Assembly (NCBI RefSeq): GCF_011761345.1
Contig: NZ_JAASRY010000008.1
Location: 1-64,000 of the forward strand
Direction: 5' to 3'
DNA from: Thalassobacillus devorans
GTDB lineage: Bacteria; Bacillota; Bacilli; Bacillales; Halobacillaceae
DNA: 64,000 nucleotides
Part shown: positions 51,517 to 61,290 of the stretch, piece after piece
Layout: each line of letters begins with the position of its first letter
Position numbering within the stretch: the stretch's first letter is position 1
Made by a program: the position numbers and the translations under genes
Notes under the pieces: generated by a model
Databases searched by the model: none
What the model saw: only the letters and a program-made list of their open reading frames with translations
What the model was told of the DNA's origin: nothing

Positions 51517-52681
51517 ATACAGTCATCTCTTCTTCTTTTTCGCTCAGGAACTTCTGCATGGCGTAAAGCACATCTGCTTTCTTTCGCAAAACATAATAAC
51601 TGAACTTTGGATGTTCGATTTTCTTATACACTTGCATCAGACTGGAGTGCCGGTTGTACTGATTCACTTCCCCATATCCAAACAGACTGGATACCTTCAG
51701 GAGCTCATCGATAAGCTGCAGACATCGTTTGTTGTCGGATGTTAAATTATCTCCATCTGAAAAATGAAAAGGATAGATATTATAACGTTCTGGAGAATAT
51801 TTTTGATCGATCAGCTCAAGAGCTTTACGGTAGGCTGAGGAACAAATCGTACCCCCGCTTTCTCCTTTGGAAAAGAAGTCATCTTCACTGACTACCTTTG
51901 CCTCCGTATGATGTGCGATGAATTCAATATCCACGGTTTCATATTTAGATTTCAAGAAACGATTCATCCAGAAGAAGAAGCTTCTTGCCATATACTTTTC
52001 CCATAATCCCATCGAACCTGAAGTATCCATCATCGCTATTACTACCGCCTTTGATTCAGGCTTCACAACGTCGTTCCATGTTTTATAACGGACATCTTCT
52101 GGATAAATCGGTGCAAATGAGGAGGTCCCTTTCATGGCGTTTCGTTTGAAAGCCTCGAGCATCGTACGGCGTTTATCAATGTTTCCCGTCAGACCTGTTT
52201 TCCTGACATCACTGAATTCGATATCCGTCGTGACAATATTGTCTTTCTCTTTTTCCTCCAGGTTCGGCAGCTCAAGTTCTTTGAATAATGCCTCTTCCAG
52301 TTCAGCGAGACTGATTTCTGCCTCGTAATAATCTTCGCCTGCCTGATCGCCTGCGCCTTCACCTTTACCTGCTTTCTTGTCACCCGATCCGTCTCTTGCA
52401 ACAACGTCACCTACTTGGCTATCTCCATCCCCTTGACCAACATGTTTATTTTTGTCATGGTTGTAGCGGATTTTATATTCATCCAGTGATCGAATAGGTA
52501 TTTTAACAACATGTTTGCCTTTTGACATGATGATGTTTTCTTCCGTGATCAAATCTGGGAGTTGATTCTTCATGGCCTCCTGAACTTTTTCTTGATGGCG
52601 CTTCTGGTCGTCATGTCCTTTTCGGTGGAGGGACCAATTTTCTTCTGCAATAACAAAATTCTTCTCTTCAGCCAACTTCAT
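51515..52681 (-). CDS. yhbH: Sporulation protein YhbH (DUF444)
   Basis: A 388-residue DUF444 protein with N-terminal [32 protein letters not shown], a Gly/Asp-rich linker (about 80-115) and a C-terminal von Willebrand A-like domain with the metal-site motif AMMDTSGSM. In Bacillus it is a sigma-E gene next to prkA; here prkA is about 5 kb away. AGGAGGGG abuts the ATG very closely; a TTG two codons downstream has better spacing and may be the true start. A long inverted repeat overlaps the ribosome binding region. Confidence 0.93.
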   Translation of the reverse strand: MKLAEEKNFVIAEENWSLHRKGHDDQKRHQEKVQEAMKNQLPDLITEENIIMSKGKHVVKIPIRSLDEYKIRYNHDKNKHVGQGDGDSQVGDVVARDGSGDKKAGKGEGAGDQAGEDYYEAEISLAELEEALFKELELPNLEEKEKDNIVTTDIEFSDVRKTGLTGNIDKRRTMLEAFKRNAMKGTSSFAPIYPEDVRYKTWNDVVKPESKAVVIAMMDTSGSMGLWEKYMARSFFFWMNRFLKSKYETVDIEFIAHHTEAKVVSEDDFFSKGESGGTICSSAYRKALELIDQKYSPERYNIYPFHFSDGDNLTSDNKRCLQLIDELLKVSSLFGYGEVNQYNRHSSLMQVYKKIEHPKFSYYVLRKKADVLYAMQKFLSEKEEEMTV

Positions 52682-52686
52682 CCCCT

Positions 52687-52717
52687 CCTGCTATAGTATT
52701 ATTCTATACTATGCAGG
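52687..52717 (-). promoter_or_regulatory. Inverted repeat at the yhbH ribosome binding site
   Basis: CCTGCTATAGTAT (52687-52699) and ATACTATGCAGG (52706-52717) form 12-bp arms with one bulged base. The repeat ends inside the AGGAGG sequence of yhbH. It could be an mRNA hairpin controlling translation or a protein operator. Confidence 0.45.
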
Positions 52718-52879
52718 TTTGTCGATTTTGATTAAATATTCAGACTATTAATTTCAAAAAATACCACTCATATTTCAAATATAGGCTTTAAAAACCTTGA
52801 TTTGATAATGATTCCACCAGCTTGTTTTCTATTCTATTAATTTTATGGAAAATCTCATAAAAAAAGAGAGACATCAAAT

Positions 52880-52911
52880 AAAAAACATCTCATGGGTAGA
52901 CCCATGAGATG
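52880..52911 (-). terminator. Terminator of the 80-residue hypothetical gene
   Basis: A perfect 11-bp stem CATCTCATGGG / CCCATGAGATG, four-base loop, with six U on the minus transcript. Confidence 0.85.
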
Positions 52912-52923
52912 CACACTGACATT

Positions 52924-53166
52924 TTATTGATCCTCATCATTTTCTTCATTTTTCTCAGCTTTCATTTGGGAGAGGAGCTCTTCGCTAGCTTTTTCTGCTG
53001 ATGTCACTTCCGTCAGCCCCATAAAAGACCAGCCCTTCGATTCGACCCAGTCCATGAACTCATTCAAAAATTCATCATGGGTGAGATCAACATCATAAAT
53101 CGCTCCGTTGATGGAGATCGTTTTCTTCGGGTATAAAATCATGTTGAAAGAACGTGGTGTCTTCAT
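52924..53166 (-). CDS. Conserved-looking hypothetical protein, 80 residues
   Basis: A small acidic soluble protein (ILYPKKTISINGAIYDVDLT, FLNEFMDWVESKGWSFMGL) with a Glu/Asn-rich tail. The mixed beta/alpha pattern suggests a folded domain, but no family was recognised. GAAAGGTGGG lies before the ATG. It is downstream of odhB behind the odhB terminator and has its own terminator. Confidence 0.7.
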   Translation of the reverse strand: MKTPRSFNMILYPKKTISINGAIYDVDLTHDEFLNEFMDWVESKGWSFMGLTEVTSAEKASEELLSQMKAEKNEENDEDQ

Positions 53167-53212
53167 ATGATCCCACCTTTCCTGTTGATACTAACAATGT
53201 ACCAGATAAAAC

Positions 53213-53243
53213 GAATCCTCGCCATAGACTATGGCGAGGATTC
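53213..53243 (-). terminator. odhAB terminator
   Basis: A perfect 14-bp stem GAATCCTCGCCATA / TATGGCGAGGATTC lies ten bases after the odhB stop codon, followed by a T-rich minus-strand tail. Confidence 0.85.
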
Positions 53244-53252
53244 ACAAAATGT

Positions 53253-54554
53253 TTAACCTTCCAGCAATAGATCGTACGGATCTTCAATCAATTCTTTCAC
53301 ACGTACCAAGAATTGTACCGCTTCTTTTCCATCAACGATACGGTGATCGTAGGAAAGAGCGATGTACATCATCGGACGTACTTCGATGCTGTCATCCGGC
53401 ATAACCATGGCACGCTTCTGAATGTTATGCAGGCCAAGGATACCAACCTGCGGTGCATTCAAAATCGGTGTGGAAAGCATGGAACCGAAAGTTCCTCCGT
53501 TTGTAATCGTAAAAGAACCTCCTTGCAATTCATCCAACTGCAATTCTTTATTGATCGCTTTCTTAGCCAAACGGGAAATGTCTTTTTCAATTCCAGCGAA
53601 ACCTAATCGGTCTGCATCACGAATGACTGGTACAACCAGACCTTCATCTGTAGAGACTGCCATACCGATGTCATAGAAGTTCTTCTTAACGATTTCGTTG
53701 CCTTGAATTTCCGCATTCAGTAATGGGAACTCTTTCAATGCGCCGATGACTGCTTTTGTGAAGAAGGACATGAATCCAAGCTTGATATCATGTTTCTTCT
53801 GGAAGTCTTCTTTACGTTCTTTACGCAGCTGCATGACAGCTGACATGTCTACTTCGTTGAAAGTAGTCAGCATCGCAGAGTTTTGCTGTGCTTCAACAAG
53901 ACGCTTCGCAATCGTTTGACGACGACGGGACATTTTTACGCGCTCTACCGGCTTATCAAACTCAGTTTTTTCATTGTTCTGCTCCGCTTTTTTCTCTTTC
54001 TTAGGTGCCTCTTGCTTCGTCTCTTTTTCTTTAGAACTGCTTTTTGCAGCGTCTACATCTTCAGGACGAATGCGGCCTAACGGATCGCGGGCACTGATTT
54101 CACTCAAGTCGATTCCCAATTCACGGGCACGTTTTCTGGCAGCCGGGGTTGCTATAACTTCACCTTTTCCATTTTCACCATCGGCTGTTTCTTCTGCCTG
54201 TTTACTTTCTTCTTTCTTTTCTTCCTTCGCTTCTTTTGGTTCTTCTTTCTTCTCTTCTTTAGGCTCTTCTTTTTGTTCTTCTTTATCGGAGGAGTCATCA
54301 GAAGATCCGCCAGCTTCACCATTTTCATCTACTTTAGCAATGACATCGCCAACTTCAACGTCATCTCCGGCATCTTTTACGATTTCGGTCAATACTCCGC
54401 TGGCATCAGCGTTTACTTCAACGTTGACTTTATCTGTTTCAAGCTCCAGAATCGGATCGCCTTTCGATACCTTATCACCTTTTTTGACAAGCCACTCGGC
54501 AATCGTTCCTTCTGTAATGGACTCAGCTAATTCAGGGACCTTAATCTCTTTCAC
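53253..54554 (-). CDS. odhB: Dihydrolipoyl succinyltransferase (E2 of 2-oxoglutarate dehydrogenase)
   Basis: A 433-residue E2 subunit. The lipoyl domain (1-75) carries Lys42 in ELETDKVNVEV. A long Glu/Lys-rich flexible linker (about 80-130) leads to the E3-binding domain (ATPAARKRARELGIDLSEI) and the catalytic domain ends in the active-site SYDHRIVDGKEAVQFL. It transfers succinyl to CoA in the TCA cycle. The start is GTG with AAAGGAGG eight bases upstream, overlapping odhA by 14 bases. The charged linker is longer than in B. subtilis (417 residues overall). The E3 gene is not adjacent, as usual. Confidence 0.96.
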   Translation of the reverse strand: MKEIKVPELAESITEGTIAEWLVKKGDKVSKGDPILELETDKVNVEVNADASGVLTEIVKDAGDDVEVGDVIAKVDENGEAGGSSDDSSDKEEQKEEPKEEKKEEPKEAKEEKKEESKQAEETADGENGKGEVIATPAARKRARELGIDLSEISARDPLGRIRPEDVDAAKSSSKEKETKQEAPKKEKKAEQNNEKTEFDKPVERVKMSRRRQTIAKRLVEAQQNSAMLTTFNEVDMSAVMQLRKERKEDFQKKHDIKLGFMSFFTKAVIGALKEFPLLNAEIQGNEIVKKNFYDIGMAVSTDEGLVVPVIRDADRLGFAGIEKDISRLAKKAINKELQLDELQGGSFTITNGGTFGSMLSTPILNAPQVGILGLHNIQKRAMVMPDDSIEVRPMMYIALSYDHRIVDGKEAVQFLVRVKELIEDPYDLLLEG

Positions 54555-57405
54555 TTGAATTTCCTCCTTTAGACATCATTAGTGCTTCGTTTATAATGCG
54601 TTTTTGTTCTGTCTTGTGGATATTCGGTTCACCAACTGACGGAGATGCACGATGCGGACGTCCGACATAGCGGTGAATTTGGCCTTCTTTCAATAACCTG
54701 TGGAGGATACCCTCGACGAAGTACCAGCTTCCCATGTTTTGTGGTTCTTCTTGTACCCACACCAGTTCTTCCAGGTTCGGGTATTCATTCATAATTTCTT
54801 TCAGGCGCTCGTCAGGGAAAGGATAAATCTGTTCTACCCTTACTCCGGCAATCGACTCAAAGTTTTGCTTTTCTGCTTTTTCTGCAGCGTCTTCAATTTC
54901 AACCATAATTTTACCGCTGCCAATCAGTAATGTCTTGACCTTATCCTTCTTTTCGCTTAAACCAGGCTGGTGTTTAAGTGTTTCAAACTTGCCTTCAGCG
55001 AAATGTTCTCCAGAATCAGCTACTCGCTGGTTACGCAACAGACTCTTCGGTGTCATTAACACCAATGGACGTGCTTCTTCCTTACCACTGATTGCCGCTT
55101 GTCTGCGTAATAAGTGGAAGTACTGAGCAGCAGACGTAACATTGGCAACCGTCCAGTTATTTTCCGCTGCGAGTTGTAAGAAACGTTCCAGACGGGCACT
55201 GGAGTGCTCAGGACCTTGTCCTTCATAACCATGAGGCAGCAAGAAGACCATGCTTGTCTTTTCTCCCCATTTGGCACGGCCGGCTGCTACAAACTGGTCA
55301 AAAATGACCTGACCGGCATTGGCAAAGTCACCAAACTGCGCTTCCCAAAGCACGAGTGATTCCGGAGCCTGCACACTGTAGCCGTATTCAAACCCTAACA
55401 CACCTGCTTCCGATAGCGGGCTATTATGGAGGGCAAATGATGCTTTCGCCTGCTCCAGTCCATGCAACGGGTTATAGGTTTCACCTGTTTCGACATCATG
55501 TAGAACCATATGACGGTGAGCAAATGTACCACGTTCACTATCCTGACCGGTAAGTCGGATCGGCAGGCCATCTTCCAGAATAGAGGCGAACGCAAGTGCT
55601 TCAGCTGTCGCCCAATCTACTTTACCGCCATCTTCGAGCATTTTCTTCCTGCGTTGGAGAATTTTTTCTAGTTTCTTAAAGCCATTGAAACCTTCCGGAC
55701 GCTTCAGCATTCCTTCATTCAATGCCTTGAGGCGATTGATATCAATGGCGGTTTCAATTTCATCCAACGTACTTTCTACAGCTTCTGGAAGCTTCTTGGC
55801 CTCTGGTTCGGCTGTTTCATTTTCTTTCATATTCCTGTAGAGTTCCCGGAGCTTGTTTTCGACTTTTTCTGTCATGCCCTTGAACTCTTCTTCTTTAATG
55901 ACTCCTTCCTGCTGCAGTCTTTCCTGGTAAATATTCGCTGCAGTCGGATGGTTGTCGATTTCCTTATAAAGTTGCGGCTGTGTAGCACGCGGTTCATCCA
56001 TTTCGTTATGACCATAACGACGATAACCAACCAGATCGATCAGGAAGTCCTTATGGAATTTCATGCGATATTCATACGCGAGTGCTGCTGCTGATAAACA
56101 CGCAACCGGATCATCCGCATTAACATGGACAACCGGGATTTCAAAACCTTTCGCCAAATCACTGGCATAACGAGTAGAACGTCCATGTTCACGGTTCGTT
56201 GTAAACCCGACCAGATTGTTGGCAATGACATGAAGTGTACCACCAGCACGGTAGCCAGGCAGATCACTCATGTTCAAAGTTTCTGCCACGACACCCTCGC
56301 CAATAAAGGCTGCGTCCCCGTGAATTACAATTCCAAAAGCTTTATCCTGGGAATGCTTCGGAGCTCCAGCCTGGGAGCGATCATCCTGGGCAGCCCGTGT
56401 AAAGCCTTGTACCACTGGATTGACAAACTCCAAATGGGATGGGTTATGTGCGAGCGTCACACGCGTTGAATGCTGTTCGCCATTTTTTATTTCACGACGT
56501 GCACCAAAGTGGTACTTCACATCCCCTGTCCATCCGTAGTTGATTCCCATGGAACCTTCGGATGGTACCAGCTCCTTGTCAGGAGAATGGTGGAATTCGG
56601 AAAAGATCTTATCATATGGCTTACCAAGAATATGGGCCAGTACATTTAAACGCCCACGGTGAGCCATCCCCATCATAATATGTTCTGTTTCATCTGCATA
56701 AGAAGACTGGATGATATGCTCAAGCATTGGCACCATGATATCCAGGCCTTCAATCGAGAAACGTTTCTGTCCGACAAACGTCTTGGCTAGGAAATTCTCA
56801 AATCCTTCGACATCAACCAGCCTGCTGAGCAGCTGTTTCTTTTCTTCATCGCTTAAAGATACAACAAAGGATCCAGTGTCTACTTTATCTTGCAGCCATT
56901 GTCTCTCTTCCTCATTATGCACATGATCATATTCAAAAGATATCGTGCCTGCATAACGCTCTTTCAACGTCTTGACTACTTGCAAAGCGTTGTTCAATTT
57001 GACCGGGGAATCTGGCCATACCCAATTTGCGGGGATAGCTTCCAAATCCTCTTCCGTCAAATTATACGTAGCAGGATCAAGCAGCTCGGAATACCGTTCT
57101 TTACCCCCAACGGCATAAATATCTGCTTCTAAATGTCCATGACGACGAATAGCCTCAACAAGCTTGTATGCTGAGGTCACCTTTGCAATGTCTTGTTCCG
57201 ATGGTGCAGCAGCGCCGTTGCTTGTTGAGCGCTCGACTCCCGCTTCCATCCATACAGGAGCCCCATGCTCATCGAACATTTCCTTCAGTGAAGGATCGAC
57301 AGCATCAGGGTCTTGCGTATAAAGTTCATACTGTTCTTCAATGTACCCCATGTTGGGGCCGTGAAAGTTTTCCCAGAAGCTTTCCTGAGACCCATTGTTT
57401 GACAA
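54541..57405 (-). CDS. odhA: 2-oxoglutarate dehydrogenase E1 component
   Basis: About 954 residues, thiamine-diphosphate-dependent E1 that decarboxylates 2-oxoglutarate in the TCA cycle. Visible are the N-terminal E2-contact text ESFWENFHGPNMGYIEEQYELY, the ThDP motif region around HGDAAFIGEGVVAETLNMS, MGMAHRGRLNVL and the C-terminal WVQEEPQNMGSW. The TTG of the codon after VIN has GGGGGT eight bases upstream. The ATG five codons earlier has no ribosome binding site, so TTG is preferred. odhB overlaps its 3' end. Lipoate for the complex can be made by lipM-lipA nearby. Confidence 0.96.
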   Translation of the reverse strand: MSNNGSQESFWENFHGPNMGYIEEQYELYTQDPDAVDPSLKEMFDEHGAPVWMEAGVERSTSNGAAAPSEQDIAKVTSAYKLVEAIRRHGHLEADIYAVGGKERYSELLDPATYNLTEEDLEAIPANWVWPDSPVKLNNALQVVKTLKERYAGTISFEYDHVHNEEERQWLQDKVDTGSFVVSLSDEEKKQLLSRLVDVEGFENFLAKTFVGQKRFSIEGLDIMVPMLEHIIQSSYADETEHIMMGMAHRGRLNVLAHILGKPYDKIFSEFHHSPDKELVPSEGSMGINYGWTGDVKYHFGARREIKNGEQHSTRVTLAHNPSHLEFVNPVVQGFTRAAQDDRSQAGAPKHSQDKAFGIVIHGDAAFIGEGVVAETLNMSDLPGYRAGGTLHVIANNLVGFTTNREHGRSTRYASDLAKGFEIPVVHVNADDPVACLSAAALAYEYRMKFHKDFLIDLVGYRRYGHNEMDEPRATQPQLYKEIDNHPTAANIYQERLQQEGVIKEEEFKGMTEKVENKLRELYRNMKENETAEPEAKKLPEAVESTLDEIETAIDINRLKALNEGMLKRPEGFNGFKKLEKILQRRKKMLEDGGKVDWATAEALAFASILEDGLPIRLTGQDSERGTFAHRHMVLHDVETGETYNPLHGLEQAKASFALHNSPLSEAGVLGFEYGYSVQAPESLVLWEAQFGDFANAGQVIFDQFVAAGRAKWGEKTSMVFLLPHGYEGQGPEHSSARLERFLQLAAENNWTVANVTSAAQYFHLLRRQAAISGKEEARPLVLMTPKSLLRNQRVADSGEHFAEGKFETLKHQPGLSEKKDKVKTLLIGSGKIMVEIEDAAEKAEKQNFESIAGVRVEQIYPFPDERLKEIMNEYPNLEELVWVQEEPQNMGSWYFVEGILHRLLKEGQIHRYVGRPHRASPSVGEPNIHKTEQKRIINEALMMSKGGNSSERD

Positions 57406-57551
57406 GTTGATTACCCCCATGTAGATTTGTCTATCGTTGCGATTTACGTAAACGTTTGCAAACCTAAGTTACATTATAGGTTCGAGTAGTTTGTTCTTCA
57501 AGAATTATAACCTATTTTTTCGACTGAAAACAACAAAACCATTATAACAAG

Positions 57552-57577
57552 AAAGACGCACCTGTGGGTACGTCTTT
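57552..57577 (-). terminator. Terminator between odhA and the 53-residue gene
   Basis: AAAGACG...ACC pairs with GGT...CGTCTTT around a short loop, about 85 bases after the stop of the small minus-strand gene at 57662. Confidence 0.65.
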
Positions 57578-57661
57578 TACAACTTTTCGACAATGTTTAA
57601 CATGAAAAGGCTGGAAAATTTATGTCAAAGAGAAAATGCTGCGATATTTTCTTAAAATCAG

Positions 57662-57823
57662 TTATTTTTCGTGCTGTTTTGGATCTGGATCCTGACCTTT
57701 GTCTTTCACTTCTTCATTCGTCTTCATACGCTCCATTACTCTGCCTTGGTATTTGACCTCTTTCATATCTTTTGCCATGGAACTATTATCTGGCTTATTC
57801 TTTTCCATTCTTTTATCACCCAT
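57662..57823 (-). CDS. Small hydrophilic hypothetical protein, 53 residues
   Basis: The frame encodes a charged 53-residue protein: MGDKRMEKNKPDNSSMAKDM, then KEVKYQGRVMERMKTNEEV and a KDKGQDPDPKQHEK tail. GGTGGTGGAG precedes the ATG with good spacing. No family was recognised; the style is like small soluble stress or spore peptides of Bacillaceae. It lies between odhA and prkA on the same strand as both. Confidence 0.6.
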   Translation of the reverse strand: MGDKRMEKNKPDNSSMAKDMKEVKYQGRVMERMKTNEEVKDKGQDPDPKQHEK

Positions 57824-57905
57824 AACTCCACCACCTTTTTTATTTAAGATACCCTGCTTCCCTTCTGGAAAAACCTGAAAAGAAGGTGAAAGACCTAAGG
57901 GAATA

Positions 57906-57943
57906 AAAAAAGCATGGAAAAGGAAATCCTTTCCATGCTTTTT
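57906..57943 (-). terminator. prkA terminator
   Basis: AAAAAGCATGGAAA...GGA pairs with TCC-TTTCCATGCTTTTT with one bulged base, directly after the prkA stop codon. Confidence 0.85.
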
Positions 57944-57947
57944 GATA

Positions 57948-59843
57948 TTATCTGTTTAAGAGACTGCCGACGTAACGAAGCAGTTCGTTCGCTGAGCTGG
58001 AGTTGTAGCCATATTCATCGACCAGGGTTGCGATGACTTCGTTCATTTTCTTCAACTGCTGTTCATCAGGCGTCTTTGTCGAGGTAGTAATCTTGACGAT
58101 ATCCTTCAAATCTGCAAATAATTTTTTCTGGATCGCTTCGCGCAGGCGTTCATGAGAATGATAATCAAATTTCTTCCCTTTACGGGCATAGGCGCTGATT
58201 CGGATTAAGATTTCTTCACGGAATGCTTTTTTAGCATTTTCAGAAATTCCAATTTGTTCTTCAATCGAGCGCATCAGTTTTTCATCCGGATTCATTTCGT
58301 CTCCTGTAAGTGGATCTCTGATTTTAGCTTTATTACAATAGGCTTCCACATTATCAAGATAATTGTCCATTAATGTTACTGCTGATTCTTCATAAGAGTA
58401 GACAAAAGCTTGCTGGACTTCTTTCTTCGCGAGCTCATCATATTCTTTACGAGCGACAGAAATAAAATTCAAATAACGTTCCTTATCTTCTTTAGAAATG
58501 GAAGCGTGGCTATCCAAACCATCCTTAAGTGAACGTAATACATCGAGCGCATTGATCGACGTCATCTCTTTTTTAATGATAGTAGAAGAAATCCGGTTGA
58601 TGACATAACGTGGATCAATCCCACTCATTCCTTCATCCGGATGTTCTTTACGCAGTTCCTCTACATCTACGTCACTGAACCCTTCTACATTCTCTCCGTT
58701 ATAAAGTCTCATTTTCTTCAATAAGTCTACTTGCCCGCGCGTAGAATCTTTCAGTCTCGTCAATATCGTAAACATCGCAGCAATCTTCAGCGTATGTGGT
58801 GCGATATGGACATTCTTGATATCACTCTGACGAATCATTTTCTCATAGATCCGTTCTTCCTGACTTACTTTTAAGTTGTATGGAACAGGCATGACAATCA
58901 TCCGCGAATGGAGTGCTTCATTTTTCTTATTGGCAATGAAGGAACGATACTCCGCTTCGTTCGTATGCGCAACGATCAACTCATCTGCTGAAATTAATGC
59001 GAATCTTCCTGCCTTGAAGTTTCCTTCCTGGGTCAGCGACAGCAAGTGCCACAGGAATTTTTCGTCACATTTCAGCATCTCCTGGAACTCCATCATCCCA
59101 CGGTTTGCCTTATTCAATTCTCCATCAAAACGGTAGGCACGCGGGTCTGACTCAGATCCATATTCGGCAATGGTCGAAAAGTCGATAGAACCAGTAAGAT
59201 CAGCGATATCCTGGGACTTCGGATCCGATGGACTGAATGTTCCAATGCCGGTACGCTTATCCTCAGAAAAGAAAATACGTTCTACCATTACGTCTTCAAT
59301 CCTGCCGCCATACTCTTCTTCCACCCTCATCATATTTAGCGGCGACAGGTTTCCTTCAATTCTAATGCCATATTCTTCTTCAAAATCAGGACGTAAGTGG
59401 TGAGGAATTAAATGTAAAGGATCTTCATGCATCGGGCACCCTTTGATGGCGTATACTGCCCCTTGGTCCGTATGTGAATACTTTTCTAAACCGCGTTTCA
59501 GGATATTGACGAGCGTAGATTTACCGCCACTGACAGGTCCCATCAACAACAAGATCCTCTTGCGGACATCCAGTCGTTTCGCAGCCGGATGGAAATATTC
59601 CTCAACCAGCCGCTCCATCGCTTCTTCCAGACCATAAATCTCATGTTCAAAGAACTTGTACTTATGATGCCCTTCTCCCTCTTCAATCCCTGCGTCTTTA
59701 ATCATATTATAAACACGCGAATGTGCAGATTGAGCTAAATAAGGCCGTTCTTTCAACAACTCTAAATAATCAGAAAAGGTTCCTTCCCATTTCAGCTTCT
59801 CCTCTTCTTCCCGGTAACTTTGAATCTTTTTCAAAATATCCAA
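57948..59843 (-). CDS. prkA: PrkA, AAA+ protein (serine kinase/protease-like)
   Basis: A 631-residue protein, exactly the length of B. subtilis PrkA. An AAA+ domain with Walker A GPVSGGKST (about 102-110) is followed by a C-terminal PrkA-specific domain. It begins LDILKKIQSYREEEEKLKWEG, like PrkA in Bacillus. The TTG start is set by GGGGAGG before it, 36 codons inside the longest frame. PrkA works in sporulation (kinase in older work, ATP-dependent protease in newer work) and co-occurs with YhbH and SpoVR, both present in this window. Confidence 0.95.
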   Translation of the reverse strand: MDILKKIQSYREEEEKLKWEGTFSDYLELLKERPYLAQSAHSRVYNMIKDAGIEEGEGHHKYKFFEHEIYGLEEAMERLVEEYFHPAAKRLDVRKRILLLMGPVSGGKSTLVNILKRGLEKYSHTDQGAVYAIKGCPMHEDPLHLIPHHLRPDFEEEYGIRIEGNLSPLNMMRVEEEYGGRIEDVMVERIFFSEDKRTGIGTFSPSDPKSQDIADLTGSIDFSTIAEYGSESDPRAYRFDGELNKANRGMMEFQEMLKCDEKFLWHLLSLTQEGNFKAGRFALISADELIVAHTNEAEYRSFIANKKNEALHSRMIVMPVPYNLKVSQEERIYEKMIRQSDIKNVHIAPHTLKIAAMFTILTRLKDSTRGQVDLLKKMRLYNGENVEGFSDVDVEELRKEHPDEGMSGIDPRYVINRISSTIIKKEMTSINALDVLRSLKDGLDSHASISKEDKERYLNFISVARKEYDELAKKEVQQAFVYSYEESAVTLMDNYLDNVEAYCNKAKIRDPLTGDEMNPDEKLMRSIEEQIGISENAKKAFREEILIRISAYARKGKKFDYHSHERLREAIQKKLFADLKDIVKITTSTKTPDEQQLKKMNEVIATLVDEYGYNSSSANELLRYVGSLLNR

Positions 59844-59989
59844 TGTACTACCTCCCCTGTAGATAATGGGCAAAAGCTGATTAGTAAAGTCTATGTAGCT
59901 ACCGTATAAGTAATGAATAGATAATGAGAAGAACTGAAAAAACTTGTCCATTCAAACTTTGACAGGTAACAGATAGGGGAGCAAAACAG

Positions 59990-60017
59990 AAAAAGACTGA
60001 CCAATTAGCGGTCAGTC
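59990..60017 (-). terminator. Terminator of the small membrane protein gene
   Basis: GACTGACC pairs with GGTCAGTC across a seven-base loop, with a U-run on the minus transcript; it overlaps the stop codon of the preceding gene. Confidence 0.8.
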
Positions 60018-60248
60018 GTCCTCATCCATATAGCGCTTTTCAAATTGGTATTGCTTCCGTCTCCTTAATCCTAAGATAAGGAAGACAACAAAGAGGGTAA
60101 TATTCAGAATTCTGAAATCAGGATAGATAAATGCTAAAACGGCCCAAATGGCTGCACTTGCTAAAAACAATATACTGGAATAAAGCGTCTGGCTCACCAG
60201 GGACTCCTCCCTTATCGTGTAGTTGGCTTGCCTCTCCTGTCCTTCCAT
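60012..60248 (-). CDS. Small two-helix membrane protein, unknown
   Basis: About 78 residues (91 if the upstream TTG is used) with two membrane segments (SILFLASAAIWAVLAFIY and ILNITLFVVFLILGL) and a charged C-terminal tail RRRKQYQFEKRYMDEDD. AAAGGAAAG before the ATG of MEGQERQANY supports the shorter start; the TTG has its purines too close. No family was recognised. It is divergent from lipM. Confidence 0.6.
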   Translation of the reverse strand: MEGQERQANYTIREESLVSQTLYSSILFLASAAIWAVLAFIYPDFRILNITLFVVFLILGLRRRKQYQFEKRYMDEDD

Positions 60249-60443
60249 ACTTTCCTTTATCTTATCGACAAATAAATCGGATGACAATCCTTTACAACCT
60301 GTATCTACTTCTTTGCAAACCGTTTCAAATCGTATGCTTTAGCTGTCTTATCTTTTTTGACACATAAATAGCTGCCTTGTTAAACTTAATCTATGCATTT
60401 TACTTAATTAAAGTACGAACTTTTAACAGAGAAGAGGATCATA

Positions 60444-61262
60444 ATGAGTGAGACTTGGTATTATGTCGACACTGGCCATGCAACTCCTGCCTTCAATATG
60501 GCAATGGATGAGTTGCTGCTTGATTGGCATAGTGAAGGTAAAATCCCACCAGTATTGCGCTTTTACGGTTGGGAACCTGCCGGCCTTTCGGTTGGCTACT
60601 TCCAAAAAGTAAAAGGGAAAATAGATCTTGATGGCGTCAAACGCCACGGTTATGAGTTAGTCAGGCGTCAGACAGGTGGCCGTGCTGTGCTTCATGACCA
60701 GGAATTGACCTATAGTGTTATTGTATCAGAAGAGCACCCGGATATGCCTAAATCTGTCAAAGAAGCTTATCTTGTGATCTCTAAAGGACTGTTGCACGGA
60801 TTCCGGAGCCTCGGCGTCGAGGCTGATTTTGCCATCCCGGAAGGAAAGTTGGAAACGACAGGTTCTGCTGTCTGCTTCGAAGAGCCCTCCTGGTATGAGT
60901 TAATTGTAGAAGGTAAAAAAGCAGCCGGCAGCGCCCAGACCCGGAAAAAAGGCGTTATCCTGCAGCATGGATCGATTCCAATTGAAGTTGATGATGGCAA
61001 ATTATTCGATATGTTCATTTACCCGAATGAACGTGTGAAGGAACGTGCGCGTAAAGCGTTTGGGGATAAAGCGGTAGCTATCAATGATATCATTCCATCC
61101 CCTGTCACATTCGATCAGACAAAAGAAGCATTCAGACAAGGATTTGAGAAAGGGCTAGAAATCAAACTGGAGCCTTATCAATTGACTGCCGAACAATTAG
61201 AAGCAGTGGAGCAATTAGCAGAAAAACGTTATCGTAGTGATGAATGGAATTATATCCGATAA
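60444..61262 (+). CDS. lipM: Octanoyltransferase LipM
   Basis: A 272-residue cofactor-transferase-fold enzyme that moves octanoate from acyl carrier protein to GcvH, the first step of lipoate synthesis in Bacillus. Motifs are [18 protein letters not shown] and the active-site Cys144 in [13 protein letters not shown], which fits LipM (not LipL or LplJ). AGAAGAGGATC precedes the ATG. It is followed 28 bases later by lipA, forming a two-gene lipoate operon. OdhB, a lipoylated enzyme, is encoded about 6 kb away. Confidence 0.93.
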   Translation: MSETWYYVDTGHATPAFNMAMDELLLDWHSEGKIPPVLRFYGWEPAGLSVGYFQKVKGKIDLDGVKRHGYELVRRQTGGRAVLHDQELTYSVIVSEEHPDMPKSVKEAYLVISKGLLHGFRSLGVEADFAIPEGKLETTGSAVCFEEPSWYELIVEGKKAAGSAQTRKKGVILQHGSIPIEVDDGKLFDMFIYPNERVKERARKAFGDKAVAINDIIPSPVTFDQTKEAFRQGFEKGLEIKLEPYQLTAEQLEAVEQLAEKRYRSDEWNYIR

Positions 61263-61290
61263 GATTATTATAAAAGGAGTGTACACTAGC

